Notes under the pieces: generated by a model
The model's database searches: none
Told to the model about the DNA's origin: nothing
What the model saw: the letters and a program-made list of their open reading frames with translations, nothing else
In this document: one piece after another, positions 1-12,648 of the stretch
Layout of the letters: each line of letters starts with the position of its first letter
Numbering within the stretch: position 1 is the stretch's first letter
Assembly: GCF_020882245.1 (NCBI RefSeq)
Contig: NC_083597.1
Coordinates: 57,018,152 to 57,082,151, forward strand
DNA length: 64,000 nt
Direction: 5' to 3'
Origin: Rhopalosiphum padi
Taxonomy: Eukaryota; Arthropoda; Insecta; Hemiptera; Aphididae
Position numbers and translations under genes: made by a program

Positions 1-960
1 AATAAAATAAAATGCACTTTTTTTTTATTGCGATTGACGTTTTTAAAACAGAACAAAAAAACTCAAACCAATATAAAGTAAAGTGGTATTCTTTTATTTA
101 ATTTCACAAAGGTTTTCCGACGTTCCGTTGTATATTGGCCATGCATTTATTTTACGTTACGCGCAAATTGAACATGATATGATTTATAGAATTAAACTAA
201 TAACTTTGTGTCATTGTTGATTTATTACTGGAAATCTAAAATACATAGTACTTTGATTCTGATCGGAAAAATATTTATTGATTTTACAATAAAGTAATGT
301 TTTTAGTTTATTTGTGATCACTTTTCCCGGGAAATAAAGTACTCAGACAGTCTATAATAATATGGTTCCTCTACATTATTCGAATATGTTTTTACACATA
401 AATAAGTCATTTATGTTATTTCCCTGTAGTTTTTAATAATAAAAAAAAAACACACGTGACGTATGGTCGAAAAACCGTGAATTTTGAAAAAGTGATGATT
501 TCCACCACGAATAATATTCCTCGTGTATTATTGTATTATTTGATTATGTATTATTTTTCAATTTTAATAGACCGAGGCATTTAAAATAGTTTATGAATTA
601 TGTATTTTGTATATACGCATTTTATACAAAGTGAATTATATTTGACTTAAATTCAAAAATATAATATGCGCATCTCAAAATTACTAATTTTCAGTCAAAC
701 TGTAAATCAACAAAAGTAATTTTTATAAATAATTACAAGTAATTAATTATTCATTAATGACTCCCCTCCTTCCCTAAAAAAAATAAGATAATCCTATTAA
801 GTATAATACGTTTTATAATATTATGTATCTGGTGTATTATAGAATAGAATATCATTATATATATTTTATACTGCAGTGTGCCTGTAGAGAATTATTGGTG
901 TTCACTATTTTGTGAAATGTGCAGACAACTTTGTTTGGAAAAATAATTAAAAGAATCTAA
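1..960. other. AT-rich non-coding
   Basis: No frame of note on either strand, no recognised repeat. Continuous with the AT-rich background. Confidence 0.7.
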
Positions 961-1005
961 CTCGATGAAAAAAAAACAATAATACTAACACCGGTGGCAG
1001 ATAAA

Positions 1006-1149
1006 ATGACGATGACGAGTATCCACGACGGAGTAATAATGTTATACAGACAAAAAGAATATGTGTTCAGCGACAAAAGGCAGCTGGCTGCGCGAACAAT
1101 AGGCATCGGTGCATACAGAAACACCACCGCGGCCGCCGTTGAGGCTTAA
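1006..1149 (+). CDS. Candidate 47-aa frame in a small GC-richer patch
   Basis: ATG at 1006 to TAA at 1147-1149, encoding MTMTSIHDGVIMLYRQKEY and ending RNTTAAAVEA. The frame is open upstream to 961 without another ATG. The codon make-up looks more protein-like than the surroundings, and the patch contains CACCGCGGCCGCCG. No family recognised. Confidence 0.2.
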   Translation: MTMTSIHDGVIMLYRQKEYVFSDKRQLAARTIGIGAYRNTTAAAVEA

Positions 1150-1384
1150 CTGCCGCGCCCGAAGTAGCACATTGTTCCAGCACAGAGTAAAATATATTAA
1201 ATAATATACCGAGTTGTGTGACTGATTTTTACGCTGTAAATGAACACGCCGCAGACTCGACTAAAGTTGCGATGGATATACAAGTGTAGCGTTATCTGCT
1301 CAGCAAAAAAAAAAAAAAAAATGTGATCGTTTAGACTACGAAACAACGTGCGATTGTATAATTTGTCCACCCCTATTGTAGACA

Positions 1385-1435
1385 CATGTCCCTTTTCCGC
1401 CAAAAAAGATACGATTTCCGTTTCCGCCAAAATGC
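1385..1435 (-). repeat. Repeat copy with TTTTGGCGGAAACGG
   Basis: Read on the minus strand it has TTTTGGCGGAAACGG, then about 15 bases, then TTTTTTGGCGGAAAAGGGACA. The same order of words occurs near 58.5 kb. This is a dispersed repeat or the end of a transposon. A 121-codon frame that runs through it (1562-1197, minus) is therefore not convincing as a gene. Confidence 0.45.
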
Positions 1436-1579
1436 ATTTTTGTGTAATTTCTACTTTTTGCGTTGCTCCCAAATAATATTTGGTGTACAAACGTAACAAT
1501 AAACTACATGCATTAAAATAATAAAATGTTCCAACCATTATAATTTGTAGAATTGATTTCATAGCACATTTCCACTATG

Positions 1580-4500
1580 TTTATAAATACTTGATAATAT
1601 CGTCAACAAATATTACACAATTAATAACAATATCCGATACCCATCGGGTAACACGCTGCACTTCCCACTATTTAAGGTCGATTTGACTTTATTAAAGCTC
1701 ATGTAATAGTGCAGGTTTTCGAGACCCGTCTAAATAATTAATTATAAGTTCCCAATCAAACTAATATTGTAGTAGTTTTTCAGAAATTATTTAGGAAATA
1801 TTATTGTGTCTATGTTATTGGACTAAATTTTTGACTTGTATGGTGTATATTTTTTTAATTTTTATTATTAATAATTTATTCATACAATTTATGATGCTAT
1901 TTTAAATTCATAATTTATTTTTATTTTTTTCCCGATAATCTTAAAAATAAAATGTAATATCTATTTGGATTTAGAAGTTTTTCAGGGTATTGTATATTAT
2001 ATATATATTATGTAATATACATTACAGTTAGCTTAGGTTAGTAGATTTTTTTATCGACGGAATTTTCGAATGAATGGCTATGTATATTATAATCTAAATA
2101 CATCTAATACATATAAATATGTATACATAAGTGCGTGTATTATATTTTGATGCACACTATGATCTATTATTCGCTTGACTAGACAAGTATCATTATTTCT
2201 ACGAAGCATTTGGAATAGTATAATATACACTATACATATAATAATTTTGCCATATCATGTAGTTATATTATAATTATTTATATTATGCATGCAAATATGC
2301 AATAATCAATGTTAACTGTAGAGTGTAGGTGGTTTTCATGCATGTAAAATCAATTTTTTTATAATAGAAAATGCATAATAATATTGTTGTAATTATTGTC
2401 GTGTTAATAGTATTTAGGATACCAAACAGCGTAAAGTTTAAATTTTTGTAAAAGATACGCGATCACAATAAATCTATTAGTGCCAAATTTTATAACGTAT
2501 ATTAAAGCGGTTGAGGTTATTCTTTATTATATTATACTGATATGATTTCGTATTTAAAATTTCTAAACGTTTTAAATAAATCGTTTTATATATTTAAATG
2601 CATTCAGTTATATACTTTTTATCCAGCCATAAGTGAATATATTTAAGAATTTTTACAGAAAATGCATAGGAAATCACCTGTAAAAATGCAATAATAATAT
2701 TTAAATAAATACTAGGTTATGTTAGTATTTAGTTTTACATAATAAAAATAATTTAATTTTTTAAATTACTTCTAAAAAAACATATAGAAATTAAACCAGT
2801 TATAAATTCAAAATTAAACGGAATTAAACAAAATTCATTTGTTGATTATTAATTTATATACATATCAGGTGTATTTATTATGTTACTACGAGTAAAAAGA
2901 GGACGACATCATAAATATTAATTCAAAAAAAAAAAATGAATCTATTATAAATAATTTAACTTGCACAATAAAATTAAATGGGGACTTTTTTATTTATATT
3001 ATAATACATATTATTAATTTTAATTGGAGAATTATTTCACTATGACAATCAAGAATAAGGTGAATCGTAAGTGACATAAGTATTTAATTAATATTTTGAC
3101 TATAACTGACCTATAGGCTATATACAGAAATTTGTATTTCCAAAGTTATGTATAATGAAAATTTTTATGTAACTATAATTTAAGTGTATTTATTTATTAT
3201 TCACCAACACCTTAAAGATTATACAATTTTTTTTATGTTATGTAATCAAGAATTATATAACCTGACCAATAATAATTTACAGAAAAAAAGGAGATTCAAG
3301 TTGAAAAATATAAGTTTGTTTCATCACAGTACGGTTCTTAAAAAATAAAAAATGATCAAGCATACGAAAGTATGATTTTTAAGTAAAGTTAAACATTTCA
3401 AAAATCAGATTTTGAATGGTTCTATAGTTAAAGAAAAAATGGGATTTTTGACGTTAGGGATTTACGCTACATTGTGAAAAATATTTTGTTAAAAAATAGA
3501 TATGGAAATTGATAGTATCATGAAATCTAAACACAATTTATTGACTTATAATACCAAAGATGAAACTGTCCCAATTCAAAGATTATAATAATTTTATTAT
3601 TTCCTTAAAGACTTAACATCATATAGTTACTTTGAATGGTTTATAAATAAGTATGCATGTCATAGAATGTATTTAGTAAAATAGGCTAACAGACCGTCTT
3701 CGATCAGAATCATTTTTCATATGCAATTATTAAACGTTTAAATTAAATTTAACACATGAATGATTATAGTAACTTCGATACACAATAACGAGATGACACC
3801 TAACTGTACAGCAGATTGTATTTCCTTCTATTTTCCTTTTTTTAAATTTTTTTTTTTATTTATTTTAATTATAAAAATTATACGTATTAATATGATATTG
3901 TTGTAAATAGTATTATATATTTAGTGTATGTATATAAATAAATAATAAATTATGGTCATTGGTTTGAGATTTTAGATTTTTAGTTAAATAAAATTTCTTA
4001 ATATTTGATGAATTTGATTCAAAATATATTTATGTATTATACCAGTCGGTTTAATAGTATAATAATTAATTTTGTAATTAACATAAATTGTATTAATTAT
4101 TAATTAAATTCATAGTTCTTATTGGTGGTAGTGATAAAATAGTTTGAATATTATTAAAATAATAACGATATTATGTTGTAATATCCGATCGTTTAGTACC
4201 CGCGTTACATATCTAATGGTGTATCATCATATTAAGCCAAGAAGTAAATAGGTATTGCATTGTAATTGGATTTGTAATATTATAACATAAATGACACAAA
4301 TAGTGCACAATATTAATTGGGGACATATATTTTAAAAACCGCGCAATAATATCGTAGAGCTTTTAGATATTTTCTCGGAATATAAAACCAATATATTTTA
4401 TACGTCATGTCACTGGGATGTTTTATAAAACGATCAGTCAATAATATCTGAACGGCGGAGCAATTGTAAGCATTGAAAATTGCGTACATAAATAATTACA

Positions 4501-6250
4501 ATATCGTAAATGTATGACGTAATTTCTACTTAAAGTGTGCTGTTCCGCGTTTCCGGTAAACACGGCTTGAGTATCTATGCAATGTGACTTTGCACAGTAG
4601 TATTCTATGTATGGTTTACGCGGATCAGCGGTTGTATAGATATATTATTTACAACCGCGATGGCTTATAAATGCTTAACAACCATTTAAATAATAATTCA
4701 TAGTATTATTCAATCAAATTCAAAACAATGTGAAGTAAACGTTGAATAATATTTGTACAGTGAAATAAAATACCGGTTATTTCGCACACAACAAATATCA
4801 CCTTAAATGTATGACCTGACATTTAACCTGTAAAATTATCTTAAATAAACATACCCATTCATGAAATTTCATATTTTAACTTTATCATAATATATTATTT
4901 TGTATGTGTAGGACATAACGTGGAATAGTATATTTTGTGATATGAGTACCTACTATATAAATCAGTTATGAACATATTATAATGTCATTAAAATACCGAA
5001 TACATAACGAATGATATTGAATTGAATATTACTTAATATCTAATAATACGCAGAATGCTATAAAATGTAATTGTATAAAATATATTTTGTATTACTAGAT
5101 ATAATAGATTAATAATTGAGGTGTGCATAACGTATTTTGCTAATAATAAATAATATCTATTAAATATTTAATGCAATTTTTTTAAAACATTAACGGTATA
5201 TGTGTCCTAAATTACCCGAAAAAACAATGTAATAAATGAGGTGGATAAATATAGCTATGATATTATAATGTATCTATACCATTACTCTTGGAAAACATTC
5301 ATAGATGATAGATCTAGATCCACATCCAAAAATAAAAATAAGCTAAAAACGTAAATACAGAACAAAAAAATTGTATATAGATAAATGGTATCTCTGTACA
5401 CGTTAGCAGCACAATAATCCAAATAATGAGTGAAATTCCCAAAGGCTGTCTAAATAAACATTTTATCCAAAATAATTTTGTTTCTATTTATTTTTAATTA
5501 TATTGTTATTTTTTATGATTTATATACCGTGAATATATTATTATAGTAAATTATAATACACCGTTTTATACTTATATAATAGTATCAACAGATTTAATAA
5601 GCCTTACTTAATAATAATTATATTACTTATTATTTTTATTTTTTAAGTACTAGGATACTTTTTTGTAAGTATATATATATATATATATTTTTTTTTTTGT
5701 TAATTAACTTTTCAATACTATAATATTTTTATATTTTGTATATTATTATATATTAAGTGTTATCATTTTTTTTTTTTTTTTGCTCGAAAAATGTAAATAT
5801 TAAATTTATATCATAAAATATTGCTCAATGGATATTAAATTGACAAAATATGAGATATTTTTTAGGAGAATAACGTTTTTGAAGCACAATAATAAGTCAC
5901 GAGACATTGTGTGAATACATTACCCATTTTTGACTTATAGAGAAAATTACTTGTTAGTAAAATAAATGTGCATTTTTCGATATTAAATATTGTAAAAAAA
6001 AAACAAAACATATTATATCAAATCAAAAAAAAAAAAAAAAAATAATAAAAACACATACGAACAAACAAAAAGGATAACAGATCTTGAAAAATAAGATTGG
6101 ATTTTATTTTATTGTGAAGCGGATTTATACCTAGTTGTTTATTTTTTCAGTCATATAATATACATATTACATACCTATGTATTTATGTAACGTATATGCA
6201 AATTCCATAAAAGTATAAGACTAAGTATAAAGCAGCTTTTCTCCGTCGCA
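1580..6250. other. AT-rich non-coding
   Basis: No convincing frame, RNA gene or transposon terminus. A slightly less AT-rich stretch lies near 4.3-4.7 kb (GGAACGGCGGAGC-like words) without visible coding sequence. Confidence 0.65.
5669..5698 (+). repeat. TA microsatellite followed by a T run
   Basis: About nine TA units and then about ten T; a T16 run follows at 5766-5781. Confidence 0.9.
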
Positions 6251-6253
6251 GAA

Positions 6254-6420
6254 TACCCAGATAGCAAGATAACATTTTTTGATCGTTTATGTATTATTAT
6301 TTTTATAATGATTACATTATATAATTATTTGGATTTCATCATATTTTGATTAAATAATATGATATTAATGTTTATATATTGTTGTTTGGCCACCGGTTTG
6401 AAATTAAATGAACATTAAAA
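6254..6420. repeat. Dispersed repeat beginning with TACCCAGATAGCA
   Basis: TACCCAGATAGCA (6254-6266) is followed by AACATT and AT-rich sequence with ATATGATATTA-like words. The same 13 bases occur in reverse at 15537-15549, next to similar AT-rich sub-repeats. I recall a common aphid repeat that ends in GCTATCTGGGTA with internal repeats of this kind. The far end is not defined here. Confidence 0.4.
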
Positions 6421-7068
6421 ACAAAATCAGTATATATTGTTATTTAGGAAATGATAATATAAGCATACAATTGTATTATATTAAAAATATTGTTTCCCTG
6501 AAATACTATTAATCATATATATTTAACATTAATTAAATATTATAATTTTTCCATAGTAGTAATATTTTGTTTTATTTTATCAATATATTATATATGTATG
6601 TATTTTTTAATATTTATGTAAAATATTAACATACATATAATATATGCTCAATTAAAGTAGGGAATATAGCACCCCAATTCTGAAAATAGCACTTACAATT
6701 TTGTGGCACTCATTAATAATGAAATTAATTAATACTTATGTATTTATTGTTGATAATATTGTTAAACACATTATTAAACATTTGATTATTTATTGTAGAT
6801 ATAGCTGTTAATAGTGGTGGGAGAAAGTAAAGTTACTCATAATTGTGCACAATCCTCGATTCTAAGATTAGGTAGGTGACTAAAGGGCTTCATCAGCACC
6901 CAACATTTTTCTTTTGAAATAGCCTCTACCATATTAATTATTCAAATAATAAATAATTATTGTATTTAAATTAATTCCAATGATTATTTATAATAAAAAT
7001 ATATTGTGTTATTATAGAAAGGAAATAATAAAAACTTAAGACAATACAAATTGTAAATCACTGATCAG
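6421..7068. other. AT-rich flank downstream of the DUF4806 gene
   Basis: Would contain the 3' end of a transposable unit if the gene pair is one. I looked for CACTA-type termini here and in 14.3-14.6 kb and found no matching inverted repeats. Confidence 0.6.
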
Positions 7069-7074
7069 TTTATT
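7069..7074 (-). terminator. Possible polyadenylation signal downstream of the DUF4806 gene
   Basis: Reads AATAAA on the minus strand, about 190 bases beyond the TAA at 7266. It is the first canonical hexamer I noticed, but AATAAA is frequent by chance in DNA this AT-rich. Confidence 0.25.
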
Positions 7075-7265
7075 ATATAATATAATTTATATTATATATA
7101 TAATTAATAAAATAAAAAATATACTTAGTGGTACACTTGACCACAAATATTACAATTTTAAATATTAAGTGTAAAACAAAAATAAAAGCACTTCATCATT
7201 ATATAGTAGTTACTTACTACAATAGTTATAAATAAATAGTTACAATAGTTACAATAGCTAGATAA

Positions 7266-7368
7266 TTAAAATGATGGTTCATTAGACGGGGTCAGTAGAT
7301 TTTTTTTCGGCTCCCTAAATTTAGCTCCAGAAATAAATGTCCTTATAGGAGTTTCAATGTCAACAGCA
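7266..7368 (-). pseudogene. Out-of-frame C-terminal tail of the DUF4806 gene
   Basis: Past the TGA at 7369-7371 a shifted frame stays open to a TAA at 7266-7268 and encodes LSDAVDIETPIRTFISGAKF and a short basic end. This spacing (acidic, then I..F...AK.R) looks like the normal tail of DUF4806 proteins. The shift lies between about 7370 and 7389, around an A6 run followed by TTCC on the minus strand. It can be a real mutation that truncates the protein by about 33 residues, or an assembly error. Confidence 0.6.
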
Positions 7369-10184
7369 TCACTTAATTTGAATTTTTTCATTTGTTTTAT
7401 TGCATCTGAAAATAATGACATTTAAATGGAAAAAAATGAAATGAACAACCATATAAATATTGATCAATATATATTAAATATATTTATTTATTATTTATTA
7501 ATTTGATATAAAGATTATATATTAATGTTGTTACTATACTATAATATAATTAGCATAATATATAATACCTCAATGTAATAACATTAATATACATGTTATA
7601 TAGCAATATCAATGTGGAAACAAATTTTGATAAATACTCAGTTAATCATTTCAATTATTTGGCCTAGCATATAATAGTAGCACAGTGAATTAATACTGCA
7701 AGAAAGTTATAGAATTATATATATCAATAGGTGAACACAATAAAGACAAGTTACATATTTACAATTTTATAAATCTAGATTCATTAATTTTAATTGAAAT
7801 ATTCAGTAGTATTTAAATGTACTCTATACGACTTTAACTAGAATACTATTTTACATTTTTAATATTGTTGTTCAACATCTCATCATATAAGGACAACCAC
7901 TCACCATTGCTATAATATGTTATAGTTATTTGTTTAATACATTTTGATAAAGACACAAGTCAATTTACTATAGTAATTTAGTTTTTTAATATTGACAAAA
8001 TACAAAATTAATTGTAATATGATATTATTAGCTAATAACTTTTTTTTATAAAATAAATGTTTATTCATTTTTGTAAACGTTTATTTAAACTAGAGAAAGA
8101 ATAGTTTGAAATTCTATTTATTTTAATAAAAAAATTCTCACCAAATATGACTGTACATGTAGCCAAGGTATAGAATACTTTCTTTTTCTTCAAACCTTTG
8201 TAACTATATTTCTCAAGTAGTGCATCTTTAAATAGTTGTCTCATAATAATACGTACAGTACTTGGTAATGTACTACGTGAAAAACGTTTGAGCTCTGCAA
8301 CCTGGACAGAATTTTCATCAATTTATTCTTTAGTTTTAATTTATATAGGTATTATATAGTTATTATACATAGGTATTATATTTGTACATAGACAGCATAT
8401 TCAGATTTTTATTTTTACCAGTTTTATTCTGAATTCTTTATTAGTTGTAAGTTTTCTTTCAAATTCATCTAGTTCATCTTCTGATTCCAATGGAAGATTT
8501 GACAGTTCCGTTTGGAATATATTTTCAGTACTTTTTTCAAACGATGAATTTTCAAATCGACTTGGTTCTAATAATATATCGTACATTTTATCCACCTTCT
8601 CATTTAATGAATTAATATCATATTTGATATTACAGATAGTTCGATTCATTTTATGAAGAAATTCTAAATTGATTAAAATAAAATTATACTACATAATACA
8701 TTCAAAAATTTAACATTATTATTGAATTGAATTTATATATTATTTACCAAGTATTTCATTATGTGCAGATATTTGTTGTGATTCATTTGGAGTAGATACT
8801 GACTGCTGCAAATCTATTTTAGATACATTAGAAATCTTAAATGGTGATGATGATGTGTTGACTATACCAATGAAAGATTCATCAATAAAACGTGTAACCC
8901 CATCAAGATCTAACAAAAATAAATTAAGTTAAAAATACATGAATTTAATGCAATTGGTTTATAAACTTGGGATATTTTATTCAAAATATATCCTAATGTA
9001 TTACTTACCAGTTATTTCTATTATCTTATCCGGTGTAGAAATTGGACTCATCATATGGCATGTTTTATTGAAATTTAATTTTTTTTTTACATCATTCACA
9101 GTAGTTTGATCAGTGTTGGATATATTTGAACTATTTGAAGATAATATTGTTGGAAGAAGCTTTATAGCAGGAGAATTTGGAGTGCCTTGAAAACAATAAT
9201 TTTTTCATAATATACTATTATAAACATATTATAGTGTTTTAACAGTTTCTTCCCTTACAATTGGATTCATATTTTTACATGCTTATATACTATGTAGAAA
9301 TATTTAATATACATCATAAATTAATACCATATAATAATACTTATAATTCTAATATAAGTTAGTTAAGTTTCATTTCATTTGAAATATATAAATAAGATAT
9401 AAATGAATAGTTAATTTTTTAGTATTTGATTAAATTTTCTGATTATTAGTCAGATTTTATTTATATTTTGTTATTTAATTCCATATTAATGTAGTTAATT
9501 TTGTCAATTACAACTTACCAGATAATACAAGAACAGTATCTGCTAGTTTATCTGCCTTGTTAAAATTGCCATCATCGACTAAAAATATATAGTGTTATAA
9601 TAAAACTTGAAAAATTTGATAAACTTAGCAATAACATGAATTAACTAACCAAAAAAATCACTTGGAGATGATGGACTCCATAAAGCATCATTCGCTTTTT
9701 GTTGCATGATTTTATCCTTTTTTTTAGGATTTAATGTAGATTTCATATTTTTAGTTTCAGACATTTTAGATGGTGTGTCATTATTTGTTGATAAGTCAGA
9801 CGTATACTCTGCCTTTTTAGCTTTCTCTCTAGCTAAAGTATAATTATCTAAATAAAAATAAATATATTTTTCTAAATAAATAATGTTATGTAAATAAATA
9901 TATTATAATATAATCATCAAGACTAGAGAAAATATAGGTCATATTATAATATAATGAATTAATGAATAATATTCAAAGTTAAAAAGTAAGTTATAGTGTA
10001 TACCTCTATCTTTTCCCAATTTACGAGCCTTTAAAAAGTCAAAATCAATTTCATTTGGTTTTACTCTTTTTTGAATAAATTTTTTTGAATTTTTTTTTGG
10101 CCAAGCACATTTATTCTTATTTAGCCAGTAGGCCGGTACTACTTCAACTGATCGGTCGTCAATAAATTCTACCACTGACCACAT
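7369..10184 (-). CDS. DUF4806-domain protein, eight coding exons, 406 aa as read
   Basis: Rebuilt from splice sites and phase. Exons in transcription order: 10184-10004, 9847-9650, 9578-9519, 9185-9009, 8909-8748, 8663-8419, 8301-8142, and 7406 onward. All introns are GT-AG. The first five and the seventh exons end after codon base 1, the sixth at a codon boundary, and every join stays open. The start is the ATG at 10182-10184 (MWSVVEFIDD); a TTTCAG acceptor 14 bases upstream suggests a 5'-UTR exon. The N-terminal block (VEFIDD, VEVVPAYWL, CAWP, residues 1-30, and KARKLGKDRDNY near 52-63) is the usual opening of insect DUF4806 proteins. Residues about 75-300 are Ser/Thr/Asn-rich linker. The DUF4806 region starts near residue 315 (NLPLESEDELDEFERKL) and runs through LPSTVRIIMRQLF. 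The last exon is frameshifted and ends at TGA 7369-7371. The function of DUF4806 is unknown to me. Its neighbour on the same strand is the transposase-like gene. Confidence 0.8.
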
Positions 10185-10337
10185 TTCAAATAGGTATACT
10201 GAAACCAAGTACAATTCCCAAAAATAAATAAGAATATTATTAATTAAATATTGAACACTTATAAAAAATGAAAATAGTTAATTTTAGATGAAAACTATAA
10301 AATTAAGTAGACATATACTATATATTTACTTATTATT

Positions 10338-10343
10338 TTTATT
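10338..10343 (-). terminator. Possible polyadenylation signal downstream of the transposase-like gene
   Basis: Reads AATAAA on the minus strand, about 210 bases after the stop codon at 10552 and about 150 bases before the first coding exon of the DUF4806 gene. Weak because of the base composition. If unused, both genes could share one pre-mRNA. Confidence 0.2.
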
Positions 10344-10551
10344 ATAACCAGATAAAAAGAAAGCAAAATAAACACATATTATGTAAATATAGATAATAAT
10401 TATATACATGGGTGCATTAATAAAATTATGATTAATATTAAAATAGACACAATTTGAAATATATAATAGTAATTAGAATAATAAGTACTTAAAAAATAAT
10501 TTAATACAGTATAATATAATGATGATCTGAATTTTGCAAGGTTCCTTAATT

Positions 10552-12648
10552 TTAAGATGAATGAATAATTGGTAATACAATTAAGTCATTATTATTAGAT
10601 GGTAAAAGAATCATTTTTTTTTTAATATCTTTAATATTATACTTATGAAGATTATTAGATAAATTTTTAACAACATAAATATCTAATTCGCTAGATTTTA
10701 TAGGTTTGATAAATAACTCATTTTTTTGATCAAATATTTTACAAATAAGGATCACTTCTTCTGAATTTTCTTTCTGAATGATGTTGAAAACTTTTACTAT
10801 TTTTTTTTCTCGAGTCAAGAAGTATGAATCTCTTTCTAGATGTGTTTTAATAGTCATGCTTTTTAATATCAATGTGGTAAACTGTTTTCCTTTTATTGAA
10901 CCTGATAATGTAGGACCGCGGGTATGAAGTCCAGAAAAATAAGGAGCACAATTTTTAGGTTTAATGTTAGACTTTAGTAAACAAATTTCTCTATATCTTT
11001 TGATAATTTGTTCCAAAGGTTTATGTGGTTTTCTTAGCATTCTCTTTAAGGAACCCATGTAATTTTCAAAGGGGAAAGCTGAACAATTATCTAATGGCCC
11101 AAATTTTTCATAATCATCACCTAAGTGTGTTAATCCATGAATGTTATGCGAAATGAGGTAACGGCCATAAATTATCTCGAAATCTTTCACAAAACTGTCT
11201 AATAATTTACGTGCAACATCTATGTACTTCAAATGATCAGGACTTAATAAAATAATCATTGAAATACTTAAATTAAAAAAATGATTCCAGTGTTGATCTT
11301 TTAATGATGGTTTAGTGACTATTATACCATAATATAGTAAGAACATACGAAATTCTGTTGCTTTCCACCTATTTATTTCATCTAGATTCCTAGGTTTTCT
11401 AGCAAATTCACAAGGCATTTTGTTTTTAATAATTTGAATGTAACTAGATATTTCTTTTATCTTCCAAGATGGATAACGAACTTCAAGAGGCCCTTTCATC
11501 CATAATAGTATTAGTTTTCGAACAGTTCCTAGACATACCAAGTGCATATAATCAAGACAGAATCCAGTCGTTATATTAAAATTGGGCAAAGTTGCTAAAA
11601 TAGAGACATTTCCAATATGATATTCCTCTTGAGTTTGCAAAACATAATTATCATGAGTTCGCTTGGGTGGACAGTTAGACGGCAAAGTGTATGGAAAACA
11701 AATTCTATTTGATAAATATTGTCCTTCTTGCTCACACCTAGAGCAAGAAAAAAAACCTGAATGTCCTTTAGTTTTTAAAATAAAAGATTTTGCAGGCGCA
11801 TCACAACAAAAAGCATCTATAGAAAAATTATACTTTTTATTATTTATATAAATACCACTTTCACTTAATATTTTTGCCTCATCTACAAACTCTTTCAGGA
11901 AATCATTACTATCAATGGGTTTTACTTGCCCACAATAAATCCCAATTGGAAACACTTGATTGTTATTTGGTCGGATATACGCAAGAACAGGCCAAAATTG
12001 TTCAGGACTACTTTTAAAAATTGGTAATCCATCTATTCCAACAACAATCTGAATCATATCATAATCAAAACAATCAGGGATATTTTGTTTAATTCCATTC
12101 AATATACCAAAATGGTGATATTTTCCAGGTTCCACAGCACGACAATTTGAAGTGAATTTGTTTGTACTTAATATAGTTCGTGAATCAATAGGCAAAGTTT
12201 CAAAACATTTATGATGTTTTAATAATTTTAATAATGCATTAAGTGCATTTTGAGAAATGTTAAATGAAACTGCCCACTGAGCAATTAAAGAACTAAATAA
12301 TGATAACTGATCAACATCATCATTAAAATAAGTTACATCTTCATTATCTGTGTTATCTTCATTAGAAGACAAAGCTGACGATGAAAAGTGATCCAATTCT
12401 TTAAAATATTCATTTTCATTTGTGATTACAGTATTTGCTAAGACAGAATCAATGGCTGTAGTTGAGGAAGTTGATACATCATTAATAGTAATAAGAGTAT
12501 TATTTGATTTTGGAAAACAAGGTTCAAAAACTAAATTTGATGTTGATTTTTTTTTAACATTAATTAATTCCATAGGTATTTCTACCTCCTCTTGCACCCT
12601 TCTTCTTTTTGACCGGTCACTTAGGCAATACTTTTTTTTGTAAGACAT
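10552..12648 (-). CDS. CACTA/En-Spm-like (Tnp2-type) transposase homologue, 698 aa
   Basis: One uninterrupted frame from ATG (12648) to TAA (10552). The N-terminus is basic (YKKKY, DRSKRRR near residues 3-17), followed by a Ser/Asn/Asp-rich linker to about residue 110. From about 200 to 320 it follows the Tnp2 pattern: VVGIDGLP with D206, FWPVLAYI at 218-225, CCDAPAK with D283, then GHSGF and CSRC (H296, C302, C305), a likely zinc knuckle. LDYMHL is at 365-370. At 501-552 HNIHGLTHL, FPFENYMGSLK and ERY-like spacing match the DUF4218-type half of plant CACTA transposases; E528 is the best candidate for the third acidic residue. D206, D283 and E528 are all present, so the protein may be catalytically competent; this assignment is by pattern only. 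I recall close relatives as a multi-copy family in aphid genomes. Splice acceptors just upstream (TGTAG at 12655-12659 or TTAG at 12650-12653) suggest a non-coding leader exon. A domesticated host gene remains possible. Confidence 0.85.
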   Translation of the reverse strand: MSYKKKYCLSDRSKRRRVQEEVEIPMELINVKKKSTSNLVFEPCFPKSNNTLITINDVSTSSTTAIDSVLANTVITNENEYFKELDHFSSSALSSNEDNTDNEDVTYFNDDVDQLSLFSSLIAQWAVSFNISQNALNALLKLLKHHKCFETLPIDSRTILSTNKFTSNCRAVEPGKYHHFGILNGIKQNIPDCFDYDMIQIVVGIDGLPIFKSSPEQFWPVLAYIRPNNNQVFPIGIYCGQVKPIDSNDFLKEFVDEAKILSESGIYINNKKYNFSIDAFCCDAPAKSFILKTKGHSGFFSCSRCEQEGQYLSNRICFPYTLPSNCPPKRTHDNYVLQTQEEYHIGNVSILATLPNFNITTGFCLDYMHLVCLGTVRKLILLWMKGPLEVRYPSWKIKEISSYIQIIKNKMPCEFARKPRNLDEINRWKATEFRMFLLYYGIIVTKPSLKDQHWNHFFNLSISMIILLSPDHLKYIDVARKLLDSFVKDFEIIYGRYLISHNIHGLTHLGDDYEKFGPLDNCSAFPFENYMGSLKRMLRKPHKPLEQIIKRYREICLLKSNIKPKNCAPYFSGLHTRGPTLSGSIKGKQFTTLILKSMTIKTHLERDSYFLTREKKIVKVFNIIQKENSEEVILICKIFDQKNELFIKPIKSSELDIYVVKNLSNNLHKYNIKDIKKKMILLPSNNNDLIVLPIIHSS

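Noticed and set aside
1197..1562. 121-codon minus-strand frame
   Set aside because: It runs through an A/T homopolymer (Phe run) and the GGCGGAAA repeat copy; no family resemblance.
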